This document shows, piece after piece, positions 1 to 9,729 of a stretch of 64,000 nt of DNA (position 1 is the first letter of the stretch; each line of letters starts with the position of its first letter). Location: assembly GCF_023036475.1 (NCBI RefSeq), contig NZ_JAJQKI010000005.1, positions 124,001-188,000 on the forward strand, in the 5' to 3' direction. A model generated the notes under the pieces. The model was not told the DNA's origin. It saw only the letters and a program-made list of their open reading frames with translations, and did no database searches. The DNA is from Bacillus pinisoli. GTDB taxonomy: Bacteria; Bacillota; Bacilli; Bacillales; SA4. The position numbers and the translations under genes are program-made.

Positions 1-981
1 TATTATTTGTTCTGGTTTAATTTCTAGTTTAACCGTAATTTCTGATGCTTCTGCATGCTTACAGGCATTTTGAACAGATTCTTGGATTAAACGGAATAAT
101 GCCACTTCTAACTTAGATGAAAGCCTTTTTTCAATCCCTAGATGAACAAATCGAATTTCAGCCTTCTTATTATAGTCTTCGATCGTATCTAGGTATTTTT
201 TGAGGGTTGGAATTAACCCTAGGTCATCTAATGCCATTGGCCTAAGATCATATATGATCCGTCTAACCTCATACAGCGCGTTTCTAACCATTGATCTCAG
301 GTTTTTAATCTCAAGGATGGCTTCATCCCCACCACGCTCGCGGTATATCTTATCAATCAAATCCGATCTCATCATTACATTAGCAAGCATTTGAGCTGGT
401 CCGTCATGAATCTCACGAGATAAGCGTTTGCGTTCTTCTTCTTGCGCCTCAATAATCTTTAATCCATAATCCTGCTTTTGTTTCGCATCTTCTACCATAT
501 CGCCAAATGCTCGCAAATCACTATCCAAGTAATTAAGTACAACCGAAATCTGACCTACTAATGCATCTGCTCGTTCAATCGTTTCAGTTAGTCCAATAAG
601 ACGTCTTTCAATTTCATCCCGACGGTCCCTGAGTTGCTTTTCCTTTGAACGAATAACGGTAAGCTCCATTTGTAGGTTATGTGCTTTTTCATAGGCGTCA
701 CGAATTTCTTCTTCTGTATAGCTTTTAAAATGCTTACTAACATCAGAAAGTCTTTTCCTTGCATACTTCGCATGAATCTCTAGCTTGTCCCCTTCATCAA
801 TAATAGAAAGGACCTGGACTCTAAGCGACTTTAACTCCTGAGATAAAGATTCAAATTCCTGGCGAGACTGCTCTCCAATACGAAAAATCTCATCTTTACT
901 AATCTCAACGGTTTCCACCATTTTCTCTAAAATCTGATCTAACATCTTACTATCTAGTTTTGGCTTCTTCTTCGCAGGCAT
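1..981 (-). CDS. degS: DegS sensor histidine kinase, C-terminus cut by window edge
   Basis: Cytoplasmic sensor kinase of the DegS-DegU two-component system that controls exoenzymes, competence and motility in Bacillus. The visible 327 codons start at an ATG preceded by a GGGGG ribosome site. Residues about 10-180 form the helical sensor region, followed by EAQEEERKRLSREIHDGPAQ, where His192 is the predicted phosphorylated residue. Then come the YEVRRIIYDLRPMALDDLGL segment of the HisKA_3 dimerisation domain and the beginning of the ATPase domain. The remaining ATPase domain lies beyond base 1. The similarity to remembered B. subtilis DegS is high along the whole visible length. DegU would be expected just outside the window. 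It is divergent from yvyE, as in B. subtilis. Confidence 0.96.
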   Translation of the reverse strand, partial: MPAKKKPKLDSKMLDQILEKMVETVEISKDEIFRIGEQSRQEFESLSQELKSLRVQVLSIIDEGDKLEIHAKYARKRLSDVSKHFKSYTEEEIRDAYEKAHNLQMELTVIRSKEKQLRDRRDEIERRLIGLTETIERADALVGQISVVLNYLDSDLRAFGDMVEDAKQKQDYGLKIIEAQEEERKRLSREIHDGPAQMLANVMMRSDLIDKIYRERGGDEAILEIKNLRSMVRNALYEVRRIIYDLRPMALDDLGLIPTLKKYLDTIEDYNKKAEIRFVHLGIEKRLSSKLEVALFRLIQESVQNACKHAEASEITVKLEIKPEQII

Positions 982-1220
982 TTGAATTCCCCCAAATTAA
1001 CAGTACAAAAACCATCACCGTATTTCTAGCAACTTCGTACCCATTTATTGTTACTTCTATTATAGGACAAAAGAGCTAAGGATGACCAATAAAATATAAT
1101 TGTAATATTAATTAAATAATTTTGTATTTTTACCTAAATTTCTTCTCTATTCTTTATTATTTTTCTGTAGTACTAATAAAAGGCTTATTTTTAATATCTT
1201 TTTATGGGAAAAATAAATAA

Positions 1221-1249
1221 TTGAACGAATTATGTTGTCGAATTATAAT
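1221..1249 (+). promoter_or_regulatory. Sigma-A type promoter upstream of yvyE
   Basis: TTGAAC at 1221-1226 and a perfect TATAAT at 1244-1249 are separated by exactly 17 bases. This lies about 80 bases before the yvyE start in the 350-base gap between the divergent degS and yvyE genes. No other gene was seen in that gap. Confidence 0.75.
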
Positions 1250-1330
1250 AGGAAGAGTATGTTCTAATGTGGGGGATTTCCTAATACAAATATATCGGTT
1301 AACCTCGCTAATTTAAGGGAGGGCCAAGCT

Positions 1331-1963
1331 ATGCTACTAAGCTACAAAACGATTAAGGGCTATGGAGAATTTGAGATTAACATACAAAAATCACGCTTTA
1401 TTTGTTATGTAGAGAGAGCTACTACAGAGGAACAAGCCCAGGAATTTATACAAAAAATAAAAAAGCTCCACCGGGATGCAAATCATAGTTGCTCTGCTTA
1501 TTTAATTGGTGAGTACAACCAAATTCAAAAAGCAAACGATGATGGGGAGCCGAGTGGTACAGCTGGAGTTCCGATTTTAGAAGTATTAAAGAAAAAGGAA
1601 CTTAAGGACACTGTTGTTGTAGTAACAAGATACTTTGGTGGGATAAAGCTTGGTGCTGGTGGGTTAATTCGTGCTTATGGTTCGGCCACATCTGATGGAA
1701 TAAATTCTGTCGGTATTGTTGAACGTAAGCTTATGAGGTTAATGAATGTTAAAGTTGATTATACTTGGGTTGGGAAAATTGAGAATGAATTGAAATCATC
1801 TGACTACCTACTTAAAGGTATTCAATATACGGATATTGTTGAATTTAAAATATATGTAGAAGAAAGTCGGACAGATTCATTTGTTGAATGGATTACAGAA
1901 TTGACAAATGGGCAGGGGAAACTTAATAAAGGAGATAATGAGTTCCTAGAAATTCAAATATAA
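1331..1963 (+). CDS. yvyE: YigZ/IMPACT family protein YvyE
   Basis: 210-residue cytoplasmic protein of the IMPACT/YigZ family. The N-terminal domain carries the family signature around residues 55-110: DDGEPSGTAG, then VVVTRYFGGIKLGAGGLIRA. The C-terminal 70 residues are the small DUF1949 domain. The family is related to eukaryotic IMPACT regulators of translation, but its exact bacterial role is unsettled. AAGGGAGGG sits 8 bases before the ATG. The gene lies between degS and lytR, exactly as in B. subtilis, and is separated from the next gene by only 9 bases, so the two are probably co-transcribed. Confidence 0.95.
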   Translation: MLLSYKTIKGYGEFEINIQKSRFICYVERATTEEQAQEFIQKIKKLHRDANHSCSAYLIGEYNQIQKANDDGEPSGTAGVPILEVLKKKELKDTVVVVTRYFGGIKLGAGGLIRAYGSATSDGINSVGIVERKLMRLMNVKVDYTWVGKIENELKSSDYLLKGIQYTDIVEFKIYVEESRTDSFVEWITELTNGQGKLNKGDNEFLEIQI

Positions 1964-1972
1964 GGAGTAATT

Positions 1973-2935
1973 ATGGATAGAACAACCTTTAGAAAGCAAC
2001 ATAAGAAAGGCAGAAAGTTATTATTTATTCTGGTGCCAATTTTAACAATTATTTTATTAGTAGTTTGTTACGGAGTATACCTTACATTTAAAGTAGCAGA
2101 TGCAACTTCAGAGGCACAGCAAGAACTCAAAAGAGGGAATAAATCCGAAAAGCGTGCAGTACCAATTGACCCATCAAAAGACAATTTTTCTGTACTATTG
2201 GTTGGTGTTGATGAAAGAGAAGGGGAAACAAATAGTCGATCTGACGCATTAATATTGGCAACATTTAACAAAACTGAAAAAACAGTGAAAATGGTTAGTA
2301 TACCTAGGGATACTAGGGTTGACATACCCGAGCATGATAAAGACAAAATAAATCACGCCCACGCTTTTGGAGGTATTGATTTAACTATAGAAACCGTTGA
2401 GGAACTTTTTGATATCCCTGTTGATTACTATGTAAAATTAAACTTCGATGCCTTCGTTGAGATTATTGATGCCCTTGGAGGTGTGACTGTCGAAGTTCCT
2501 AAAACGTTCTCTGAACAAAATAGCAAAGATGAACAGGATGCTATTACTCTGTATGAGGGAATACAAACACTTAATGGCGAAGAAGCATTAGCCTTTGTTC
2601 GAATGCGTAAGGATGACCCAACTGGAGATATTGGTAGGGGCGAGCGTCAAAAACAAGTAATTAAAGCGATTATTGAAAAATCAGCATCATTAACTTCTGT
2701 TACAAAGTATGATGATGTTATAGATAGCATTGGAAGTAATTTAGTTACTAATTTAAGTTTTGGTAACTTAGTTGCCCTTCAAAGTTACTCTAAAGCATTA
2801 AATTCAATTGAATCCTTAAAGCTTGTCGGAAACGATTCCCGTATACGGGGCTTATATTATTACGAATTAGAAGAACAATCCCTTCTTGATATCTCGAGTC
2901 AATTAAAGCAACACCTAGATATTTTAGAACAATAA
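1973..2935 (+). CDS. lytR: LytR-CpsA-Psr (LCP) family wall polymer ligase
   Basis: 320 residues: a short basic cytoplasmic tail, one membrane helix at about residues 14-37 and an extracellular LCP domain. The LCP phosphate-binding residues are visible in SIPRDTRVDIP and in KINHAHAFGG, and the later VRMRKDDPTGDIGRGERQK carries the conserved arginines. LCP enzymes transfer wall teichoic acid or SCWP precursors from undecaprenyl pyrophosphate to peptidoglycan. AAGGAG lies just after the yvyE stop. A rho-independent terminator follows the stop. A paralogue is at 28063-29004. I cannot tell which polymer each one handles. Confidence 0.93.
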   Translation: MDRTTFRKQHKKGRKLLFILVPILTIILLVVCYGVYLTFKVADATSEAQQELKRGNKSEKRAVPIDPSKDNFSVLLVGVDEREGETNSRSDALILATFNKTEKTVKMVSIPRDTRVDIPEHDKDKINHAHAFGGIDLTIETVEELFDIPVDYYVKLNFDAFVEIIDALGGVTVEVPKTFSEQNSKDEQDAITLYEGIQTLNGEEALAFVRMRKDDPTGDIGRGERQKQVIKAIIEKSASLTSVTKYDDVIDSIGSNLVTNLSFGNLVALQSYSKALNSIESLKLVGNDSRIRGLYYYELEEQSLLDISSQLKQHLDILEQ

Positions 2936-2948
2936 ACAATTTTTACTC

Positions 2949-2980
2949 ACACCCCCTAAAGAAAATGGGGGTTATTTTTT
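2949..2980 (+). terminator. Rho-independent terminator after lytR
   Basis: ACCCCC at 2951-2956 pairs with GGGGGT at 2967-2972 and is followed by a T-rich tract. It ends the yvyE-lytR transcript. Confidence 0.85.
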
Positions 2981-3213
2981 TGCAGTCTGCCCATAACTGA
3001 CACTAAACTAGTCACTTTCTAAATTAAATATACTACGAACTATTGAAAAAAGAAAAAATTCAATTGTTGACTTTATCATCGTTACTTCAGGATCTATATT
3101 CTAGTTCCCCGCCCTTTTCACAGCAAAAACCTAATTTAAATATTAATTTATTGTCCTAATTATAATAGATAATAACATTTAAAATCTGGAATTTTTCTCA
3201 CATGGTATACAAT

Positions 3214-3245
3214 TAAAAAGGACCATTACCTATTAAGGTAATGGC
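3214..3245 (-). terminator. Terminator of the first tagO-like gene
   Basis: Read on the minus strand, GGCCATTACC pairs with GGTAATGGTC around a TTAATA loop and is followed by TTTTT. It lies directly after the stop of the TagO-type gene. The rest of the gap between 2981 and 3213 shows nothing recognisable. Confidence 0.85.
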
Positions 3246-3252
3246 CTCTCAT

Positions 3253-4308
3253 TTACATTTTCATATTGATATTTTGTATACCCCTTACCATTTTTAGCAA
3301 AGGTCTATAGTTCGTCCCGATTAATCCTATTTTTTCAACAGTTAATTCAATTGCCAAAATTAAAATAGTTATAACTAGAAATGATCCCCACATTGTCGTC
3401 TTTGATAGTAAAATTGCTGCGATTCCAAAGATTGCACTCATCCCATAAATAATTAAAACTGTAGTCCTATGGCTGTATCCAACATTTAACAGACAATGGT
3501 GTAGATGGGATTTATCTGGTGCTGATAATGGTTGTTTATTTACAAGTCTTCTAACTATAGCAAAAACTGTATCAGATATTGGAACACCTAATATAATAAT
3601 AGGGACAATGAACGAAATAACTGTAACATTTTTGAATCCTAAAAGGGATAGAACAGAAATCATAAATCCTAAAAATAGAGCACCCGTATCCCCCATAAAG
3701 ATTTTAGCTGGGTGAAAATTATAAAACAAGAAGCCTAAAGTGCTAAAAAGTAAAATTAACCCGATGCTGACAACAAAAACATTCCCCATAATGATAGCCA
3801 TTACTGAAACAGTAATAAGGGCAATAGAGGAAACCCCTGCTGCTAATCCATCTAATCCATCTATTAGGTTAATGGCATTTGTAATACCAACAATCCAAAG
3901 AATCGTCAGCGGGATACTAAAAAGCCCAAACTCTAGCTTTGCTCCAAAAGGGAGATTAATGAAGTCAACTTGCAGACCACCTAAGACAACTACTAATGCA
4001 GCAACTACTTGACCCATTAGTTTTACCTTTGCTGAAAGTTCAATCATATCGTCAAGTATACCCGTAATTAATATAATTCCACTACCTATAAGTATAGGAA
4101 TTAGCAAGCTATGCTCAGGTCGTACAATGACTACTCCTATTATAAAACTAATATATATAGCTAAACCACCAAGACGAGGCATAACCTTCTGATGAACCTT
4201 TCTTTGGTTCGGTTTATCAGTTGCTCCAATTTTAAAGGCTAGCTTCTTAATTAAAGGTGTAATACCTATCGTTATTAGTAAACATATTAAACAGGCCAAA
4301 TAAAGCAT
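3253..4308 (-). CDS. tagO: TagO/WecA-type undecaprenyl-phosphate GlcNAc-1-phosphate transferase
   Basis: Polytopic membrane enzyme of the MraY/WecA family, 351 residues with about 10-11 helices. It transfers GlcNAc-1-P from UDP-GlcNAc to undecaprenyl phosphate, the first step of teichoic acid or SCWP synthesis. Visible family motifs are HQKVMPRLGG, the aspartate pair in GILDDMIELS, NAINLIDGLDGLAAG, FMGDTGALFLG and the C-terminal histidine loop DKSHLHHCLL. AGGAGGG precedes the ATG by 5 bases. The position after lytR matches tagO of B. subtilis. A second, clearly similar copy sits in the csaB operon at 16570-17616. The genetic split of duties between the two is unknown. Confidence 0.95.
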   Translation of the reverse strand: MLYLACLICLLITIGITPLIKKLAFKIGATDKPNQRKVHQKVMPRLGGLAIYISFIIGVVIVRPEHSLLIPILIGSGIILITGILDDMIELSAKVKLMGQVVAALVVVLGGLQVDFINLPFGAKLEFGLFSIPLTILWIVGITNAINLIDGLDGLAAGVSSIALITVSVMAIIMGNVFVVSIGLILLFSTLGFLFYNFHPAKIFMGDTGALFLGFMISVLSLLGFKNVTVISFIVPIIILGVPISDTVFAIVRRLVNKQPLSAPDKSHLHHCLLNVGYSHRTTVLIIYGMSAIFGIAAILLSKTTMWGSFLVITILILAIELTVEKIGLIGTNYRPLLKMVRGIQNINMKM

Positions 4309-4372
4309 AAAGACCCTCCTAGTTTAGTTACATATAATTTGAAAAACAAAAGCCAAAGTAACTCATAAATGG

Positions 4373-4382
4373 GATTATATCA
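4373..4382 (-). promoter_or_regulatory. Extended -10 promoter element for tagO
   Basis: On the minus strand TATGATATAAT gives a perfect TATAAT box preceded by the TG of an extended -10, about 65 bases upstream of the tagO ATG. No convincing -35 is visible. Confidence 0.5.
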
Positions 4383-4591
4383 TACCAATTAAATATGAGA
4401 TACAGTTATTTTCACCCAAAATCATTACAGAATTTTAAGAAAAATCATATAATATTTGACCTGATTTATTCACGTTCATATTAAAATGACGTTAGTAAAG
4501 AGATGAAAGTTTCAAGAATTTTTAATCCACTTCTAAAACTTTCGATAATATCTATTTTCTTTAGAGGGTCTAAAAAAAAAACAAACAGCAA

Positions 4592-6394
4592 TTATTTGCT
4601 ATTTGTTAACATTAATTTATTAGAGACCCTATTAAGTATGACAGCCATTTGAGCTCTAGTTATTGGTTCACTCGGTCGAAATGTCCCATCATTAAATCCA
4701 GAGAAAATTCCTAAGTTATGCATTGCTAAAATATCTTGATATGACCACCTACTTGTTAAAACATCTTTGAATGGTGAAGTCGAAATCTCCATTTGCTCAT
4801 TACCTTTTATCGCCCTATGAATAATTGCTGCTAACTGTTCCCTGCTCACAAAATCATTAGCATTAAATTTACCTTTTTCATCCCCAACCATTAAATTATG
4901 CTGTTTAATAATTTCAATTTCGGTTTTTGCCCAATAATCTGAAGGAACATCAACTGTTGAACTTGATATTTTAGTTAACGGCTTAAGTTGTAGTGCTCGA
5001 ACTAATATTACTGCTGCCTCAGCCCTTGTTATAGAATCATTGGGTGAAAAGATAGCTGGTGTTTTCCCTTTCATCCATCCTTGTTCGTATACCATTTTTA
5101 TATCATATTTTGCCCAGTGATTTTGTACATCAATTATTTGAGAAAACGGATTCTCACTGTGCCCCCTTACCCATGAACCATATTCTTTCCATATCTCTAT
5201 GTTTTCTTGGCCAAGGCTCCAACTCCCTGTACCACCTAGGTTATATTTATGAACCAAATTAACTTTGGCCTCTATAGATTTATTATTCTCATACCAAATA
5301 TGATAGGTTCCAGGACCCAGAACTTTCCCTCCAAAAGTTTGTTTTACATCATTATCATCAATATCAATAATTGCCATAGGTGATTGATAGTTCTCATCAT
5401 AAATTACTTTTCCATCATATAAATTTAGCATTTCACTGACTTTTGATTGAGATACACCATATCCACCAAAAGTTTGGCCGCTTATCCAATACCTCCCATA
5501 AAAAGGTATACCAAGGATTATTTTATTATTTTCAACCCCTTGTCTAATTGCATATTGAATTGATTTCTCAACCCATGGTAGACTTGCAACTGGTCCTTCT
5601 GGCCCACCTGTGTAGCTTTCGTCGTATGCCATAATAACAAGGTAATCCGAATACTGGGCAAGCTTATTGTAATCATATGAACCATGCCAACCTTTGGTCC
5701 AGCCATTTGGATTTGCTGCGACAGCCACAGATACAACTTTGTCTTTGGGAATCTTTTCACTTAGTAGTCTAACAAAATTGGTATATTCTTCTCGATCTAA
5801 GTCTGTTACATTTTCTATATCTACATTAATACCATCTAGGTTATATTTTTCAATGGCATTTGCAATCTGTGTGGAGAGCAACTCACTATTTCCTAAAGCA
5901 ACCCTTCCTAATTCACGGTCCCAGTGATTACTTAAAAACGGAGTAACCTTTATCCCTTTTGAATGCATCTCTTTTATAAAATTTGTATCTATTTGATGAG
6001 TTAATCTAAGCGAGCCATCGCTATTAAGGTCAAAGTAACTCGGTGAAATTGTATTTAAATTGCCTCCTGCTCTTTCCACCTGATATGAAAAGGAACTAGA
6101 ACTACCAAAATATAAATAGGACATATTAACTTCTATATCATGGGCTTCTACCTTTTGATAAGGGTAGTAAGCAAATAAAAGTGAACCCATTACTAATTTA
6201 ACCGTAATTATCTTTTTGTTTGGAATTTGTTCACTGATGTATTTCGAAATGATTTTCTTTAAAGATGTGTTATTTCCTACTGATTTGGCAAAAAACTCAG
6301 TAGAGAATTCAGTAAATACATGATTTAAATGTATAACAAGAACACATCCATTTTCCGTTTCTTGAATCTCATGTCTTAAAATTATATCATTCAT
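4592..6394 (-). CDS. GH18 glycoside hydrolase with three C-terminal SLH domains
   Basis: 600 residues. The GH18 catalytic domain covers about residues 88-410 and keeps the DGINVDIE signature (D187 to the acid E194), so it should be an active chitinase-like or peptidoglycan N-acetylglucosaminidase-type hydrolase. Three SLH domains follow at about 425-475, 485-535 and 545-595. They contain ITRAEA, VSREQL and ITRAQM motifs and should anchor the enzyme to the pyruvylated SCWP. The N-terminus is odd: about 60 soluble residues precede the single hydrophobic stretch at 62-78, and a likely signal cleavage site follows VEA at 84. A similar N-extension is known to me from other Bacillus SLH hydrolases, but its role is not. 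Confidence 0.9.
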   Translation of the reverse strand: MNDIILRHEIQETENGCVLVIHLNHVFTEFSTEFFAKSVGNNTSLKKIISKYISEQIPNKKIITVKLVMGSLLFAYYPYQKVEAHDIEVNMSYLYFGSSSSFSYQVERAGGNLNTISPSYFDLNSDGSLRLTHQIDTNFIKEMHSKGIKVTPFLSNHWDRELGRVALGNSELLSTQIANAIEKYNLDGINVDIENVTDLDREEYTNFVRLLSEKIPKDKVVSVAVAANPNGWTKGWHGSYDYNKLAQYSDYLVIMAYDESYTGGPEGPVASLPWVEKSIQYAIRQGVENNKIILGIPFYGRYWISGQTFGGYGVSQSKVSEMLNLYDGKVIYDENYQSPMAIIDIDDNDVKQTFGGKVLGPGTYHIWYENNKSIEAKVNLVHKYNLGGTGSWSLGQENIEIWKEYGSWVRGHSENPFSQIIDVQNHWAKYDIKMVYEQGWMKGKTPAIFSPNDSITRAEAAVILVRALQLKPLTKISSSTVDVPSDYWAKTEIEIIKQHNLMVGDEKGKFNANDFVSREQLAAIIHRAIKGNEQMEISTSPFKDVLTSRWSYQDILAMHNLGIFSGFNDGTFRPSEPITRAQMAVILNRVSNKLMLTNSK

Positions 6395-6483
6395 TTAACT
6401 CAATCCTATTTTTATATTTATACCTCATTATTTATCGAGCCCTTGTAATATATACCCATATTTATGAGTTGGATTTTTCTAAC

Positions 6484-6517
6484 AAAAAAACTGCCCCCAA
6501 TTATTTGAGGACAGTCT
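6484..6517 (-). terminator. Terminator after the 341-residue SLH protein gene
   Basis: Minus strand ACTGTCCTCA pairs with TGGGGGCAGT (two G-U pairs) and is followed by a run of seven T. Confidence 0.85.
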
Positions 6518-6522
6518 TAATA

Positions 6523-7548
6523 CTAATATGAACTATAAATTTTCCAAACACCATTTAATTTTCGAAGTAGTAGATCACCGTTTGCATCAACAACATCTTT
6601 ATAAACTTCACTACCTTTAGTTTGAGTAACTTCATAATATACATTTGATATCCTAACTACTGCAAAACTATTACTTTTAGAAATAACTTCTATAACTGGC
6701 TCACTCTTTCTCAGGAATGAGTAGGAATAACCATTATCCTCCACATTATATAGAAGAACACTATTACCTTCATTAACACCTGCTAAATAAAAACCAGTTG
6801 TATATTTTTGTGCAATATCAAATACTCTATAATAATCAGCATCTAAATATGCTTGATACACTTCGTTCTCATTATTGAGTACAATGGTTTGTAACTCATT
6901 ATCAGTTGGTAATGCTGTTGACTCTAAACGAGTAGAGCGATGTAACATTACTACTGCTTCTGCACGGGAAGCTGAGGCTTTTGGACTAAATTTACCATTA
7001 TTACCAACAACAATCCCAACTTGACTTGCTTTATTTATATCTCCAATAGCCCAATATCCACTAGGAACATCAGTAAACGATGTCGGAGTTCCTGAGAAGT
7101 TTACAGTAGTTCCAAACGCACGTACAATTATAGCAGCTAGTTCCGCTCTTGTAATTTGCTTTTTAGGCGCAAATTCTGTAGGAGTAACACCACCAACTAT
7201 TCCTAAAGCACTTGCAGTTTGAATATCACCATATGCCCAGTGATTAATAGGAACATCAGTAAACGCTTTTCCTGGAGTGGTTGATTTAAGTTCCAACGTT
7301 CGTACTAAAAGTGCAACGAATTCAGCTCGGGTTATAGCATCTTTTGGCTTTACATATAAATTACCCTGTTGATCTATAACACCTTTTAAAATATCCGCGT
7401 CGATAAAATCGTTTAGTATTCCTTCTCCCCAGTGCCCACTAACATCCATTGGGACATAAGAATTAATGTCAGTCGCTTGGACATTTCTCTCTAAAAATGG
7501 AATTAAGAAAATCATCAAACAAATAATAACTATTACTTTTTTCTTCAT
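6523..7548 (-). CDS. Secreted SLH-domain protein with C-terminal domain of unknown function
   Basis: 341 residues from the ATG at 7548, chosen because a GGGGGGAG ribosome site lies 8 bases upstream. The longer in-frame start at 7578 would overlap that site. A signal peptide (KKKVIVIICLMIFLIPFL, cleavage probably after VQA) is followed by three SLH domains at about residues 30-85, 90-145 and 150-205, each ending in an ITRAEF, ITRAEL or SRAEAV motif. The last 120 residues have a mixed alpha/beta look and no family I recognise. The protein should sit on the SCWP outside the cell. It forms a run of SLH genes with its GH18-SLH neighbour but has its own terminator. Confidence 0.88.
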   Translation of the reverse strand: MKKKVIVIICLMIFLIPFLERNVQATDINSYVPMDVSGHWGEGILNDFIDADILKGVIDQQGNLYVKPKDAITRAEFVALLVRTLELKSTTPGKAFTDVPINHWAYGDIQTASALGIVGGVTPTEFAPKKQITRAELAAIIVRAFGTTVNFSGTPTSFTDVPSGYWAIGDINKASQVGIVVGNNGKFSPKASASRAEAVVMLHRSTRLESTALPTDNELQTIVLNNENEVYQAYLDADYYRVFDIAQKYTTGFYLAGVNEGNSVLLYNVEDNGYSYSFLRKSEPVIEVISKSNSFAVVRISNVYYEVTQTKGSEVYKDVVDANGDLLLRKLNGVWKIYSSY

Positions 7549-7744
7549 AAAATGCTCCCCCCTTTTATATTGAAACAAGATAAATTATATAGTAAAAAAA
7601 GAGTATTGTCTTCATGATTTTTTCTAACTTAAACCAAACACGATATTAGAAAAAATCAACTTTTTAGAATAATGTAACCACAAACAAAAAACTACACTTA
7701 GATTAGTTAAGTGTAGCTTCTCGGTGATATATTTACTAATTTCA

Positions 7745-9598
7745 TTAGTCTGAAGATTCTTCAGTACTTGGCTCTACCAAAACATTTGTTTCCCCACTTG
7801 AATCCGAATTAACAGTGTTTTGACTAGTAACAATCTCTTCATTTTTTGTAGTCGTAATAAAAACAGTATTTGTTGCACTATCCCATTGAACTAACCCATT
7901 TAAAGCTTCAGAGATAAACCTAAGAGGAACTAAAGTTCTGCCATTTAGGATCATAACCGAATGTTCCAGAGGAATCTCTTTACCATTTAGTATCGCTACA
8001 TTAGAACCATGCGTTAACAATATTCGAATGTTTGTAGAATTTATAGTAAGCTCATGTTCAAGCCATTTAAACTCAGCATTATGGCCTTGCAATGCTCCTC
8101 TTATCGGTATCATGGTAGTTTTATTATCCTTCAATATAGCTGGCTGATCATATTTTTGAGGAACACCATCAATTACGATATTTACAACCTTATGACCAGA
8201 GGATGTTTCCGTTTGATTGACTGGACCTGTTTCAATACTAGCTTTGAATCCGATTTCATCCCAGCTTATTTTTGCCCCTAGAGATTCACCGATAAATCTC
8301 AATGGCACCATGGTTCGATTATTTATTAAATTAGCTGGGACGTCTAATACTACCTTTTCACTATTAACATAGGCTTCTTTTGAACCAATTTTCAATCTGA
8401 TGGTATGATTATCCTTTTTAATAGTTATGACATTATTCGCATCAACTGTAATTGTTGACCCTAAATTTTCAAATACTCCACGCAAAGGAACTAGTGTTCT
8501 TCCATCCTTAATCAATGAAGGGGTGTCGAAGTTTAGGATATTACCATTAATGTAAAGCTTCGGATAAGGATTCCTCTCTCTAAATAGTTTATATCCTTCC
8601 TGTGCTACATAAAGTCCGACCAGCTTATTTTCTTCCCATGTCCTAGTGAACTCTGAAATTGGCAGATTCGTCTCCCCAGGATAATTACCAATTTCCGGTG
8701 TGAAGGCAGGTCTTTTATATTTAATGATAAACCAATCCGTATAACCACCACCTGATGGATTAGGACCAGGGTAAACCAAAGAATAATTAGTATAAGAACT
8801 AATTTTTTTTGCATATTCTAAATCTCTCTTATACCAATCTCCTGTTTGGTGAAAGTTCCAGAATAAAATTTTACCTGCACTATGGTAGGAAACAGCAATT
8901 TCAGGGTTTATTTGTGTTGTGAAATTCACAATTGTTTTTGTTTCTACGGCTGAAATTGGAGCTGCTCCTTTATGATGACTCCATCTTGGGTAGGAAAAAT
9001 TATTTTTAATATTGTCCCAATGTGCGGGGTATTGTCTATTGAGGTCAACACCCTTTGCATTAGCCTTCCATCTTCTAAAATCATTACTACCTTCGTTCAT
9101 TTTTATTAATGAAGAATGAAGGCTCACTGGAAAAGCATTCAAGCCTTCTTGTTGTAAAGTTACACCATCCGGATTTACCATTGGCACAAACCAAATTTTT
9201 GTTTGATCTAATATTCTCTTTACAGGATACCCACCAAATGTTTGATTTGATGTATACATTTGTGCATATTTATCTAGCATATACATATTCAAGTTCGTGG
9301 TTAACCACTCTCTTGCGTGGTGAGATCCATTAAAAAAAACTGTTGACTCACCTTTCCCCAAAGCTACGGCGTAAATATTTCTTCCGTATTCACTTTTTCC
9401 TATTACTTTATAAGATACAATGTCTGGATACTTTTCTGCCAAAAGTTTAATATCGTTCTCCATATCTTCATAATTATATAACCTTAAAGGATTAACGACA
9501 TCAGTAGCATGTACTTTAGAACTAGCATTAGTCAGACTAAAGAAAACAAGTACTAGTAAAAAAGTAACAAAGGAGACTCTAAGACTCATTTTATACAT
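7745..9598 (-). CDS. Secreted M14 zinc carboxypeptidase with two stalk (copper amine oxidase N-like) domains
   Basis: 617 residues from the ATG at 9598; AGGAGG lies 12 bases upstream and the longer ORF start overlaps it. A signal peptide ends near VHA (residue 31). The M14 peptidase occupies about residues 40-340 with the zinc ligands H94 and E97 in HHAREW, the substrate arginine in VDLNRQYP, a third histidine in VSYHSAG and the catalytic glutamate in FTPEIG. Two 'stalk' domains (PF07833 type) follow, each with the RTLVPLRGVFE...NRTMVPLRFIGESLG pattern. An acidic Ser/Glu-rich tail ends the protein. It probably trims wall or S-layer peptides. No SLH domain is present, so the stalk may position it. 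Confidence 0.9.
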   Translation of the reverse strand: MYKMSLRVSFVTFLLVLVFFSLTNASSKVHATDVVNPLRLYNYEDMENDIKLLAEKYPDIVSYKVIGKSEYGRNIYAVALGKGESTVFFNGSHHAREWLTTNLNMYMLDKYAQMYTSNQTFGGYPVKRILDQTKIWFVPMVNPDGVTLQQEGLNAFPVSLHSSLIKMNEGSNDFRRWKANAKGVDLNRQYPAHWDNIKNNFSYPRWSHHKGAAPISAVETKTIVNFTTQINPEIAVSYHSAGKILFWNFHQTGDWYKRDLEYAKKISSYTNYSLVYPGPNPSGGGYTDWFIIKYKRPAFTPEIGNYPGETNLPISEFTRTWEENKLVGLYVAQEGYKLFRERNPYPKLYINGNILNFDTPSLIKDGRTLVPLRGVFENLGSTITVDANNVITIKKDNHTIRLKIGSKEAYVNSEKVVLDVPANLINNRTMVPLRFIGESLGAKISWDEIGFKASIETGPVNQTETSSGHKVVNIVIDGVPQKYDQPAILKDNKTTMIPIRGALQGHNAEFKWLEHELTINSTNIRILLTHGSNVAILNGKEIPLEHSVMILNGRTLVPLRFISEALNGLVQWDSATNTVFITTTKNEEIVTSQNTVNSDSSGETNVLVEPSTEESSD

Positions 9599-9729
9599 TT
9601 CTTCTATATTCCTCCTAAATAACAAATTCCTATACTGGTAGATTAGGTGGCTAGAACAAATATGTCAACCTTGGTATGATAGATTTATAGAACAAACTTT
9701 TTCCATTAATTTAAAAGGAGCTTATAACA

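Noticed and set aside
588..773. 61-codon minus frame and similar frames within degS
   Set aside because: It lies in another frame of degS, which matches the kinase family throughout.
4457..4485. TTGACC-17-TATTAA promoter-like pair on the plus strand
   Set aside because: The next plus-strand gene is far away and the downstream DNA is the convergent GH18-SLH gene; a chance match is likely in such AT-rich sequence.
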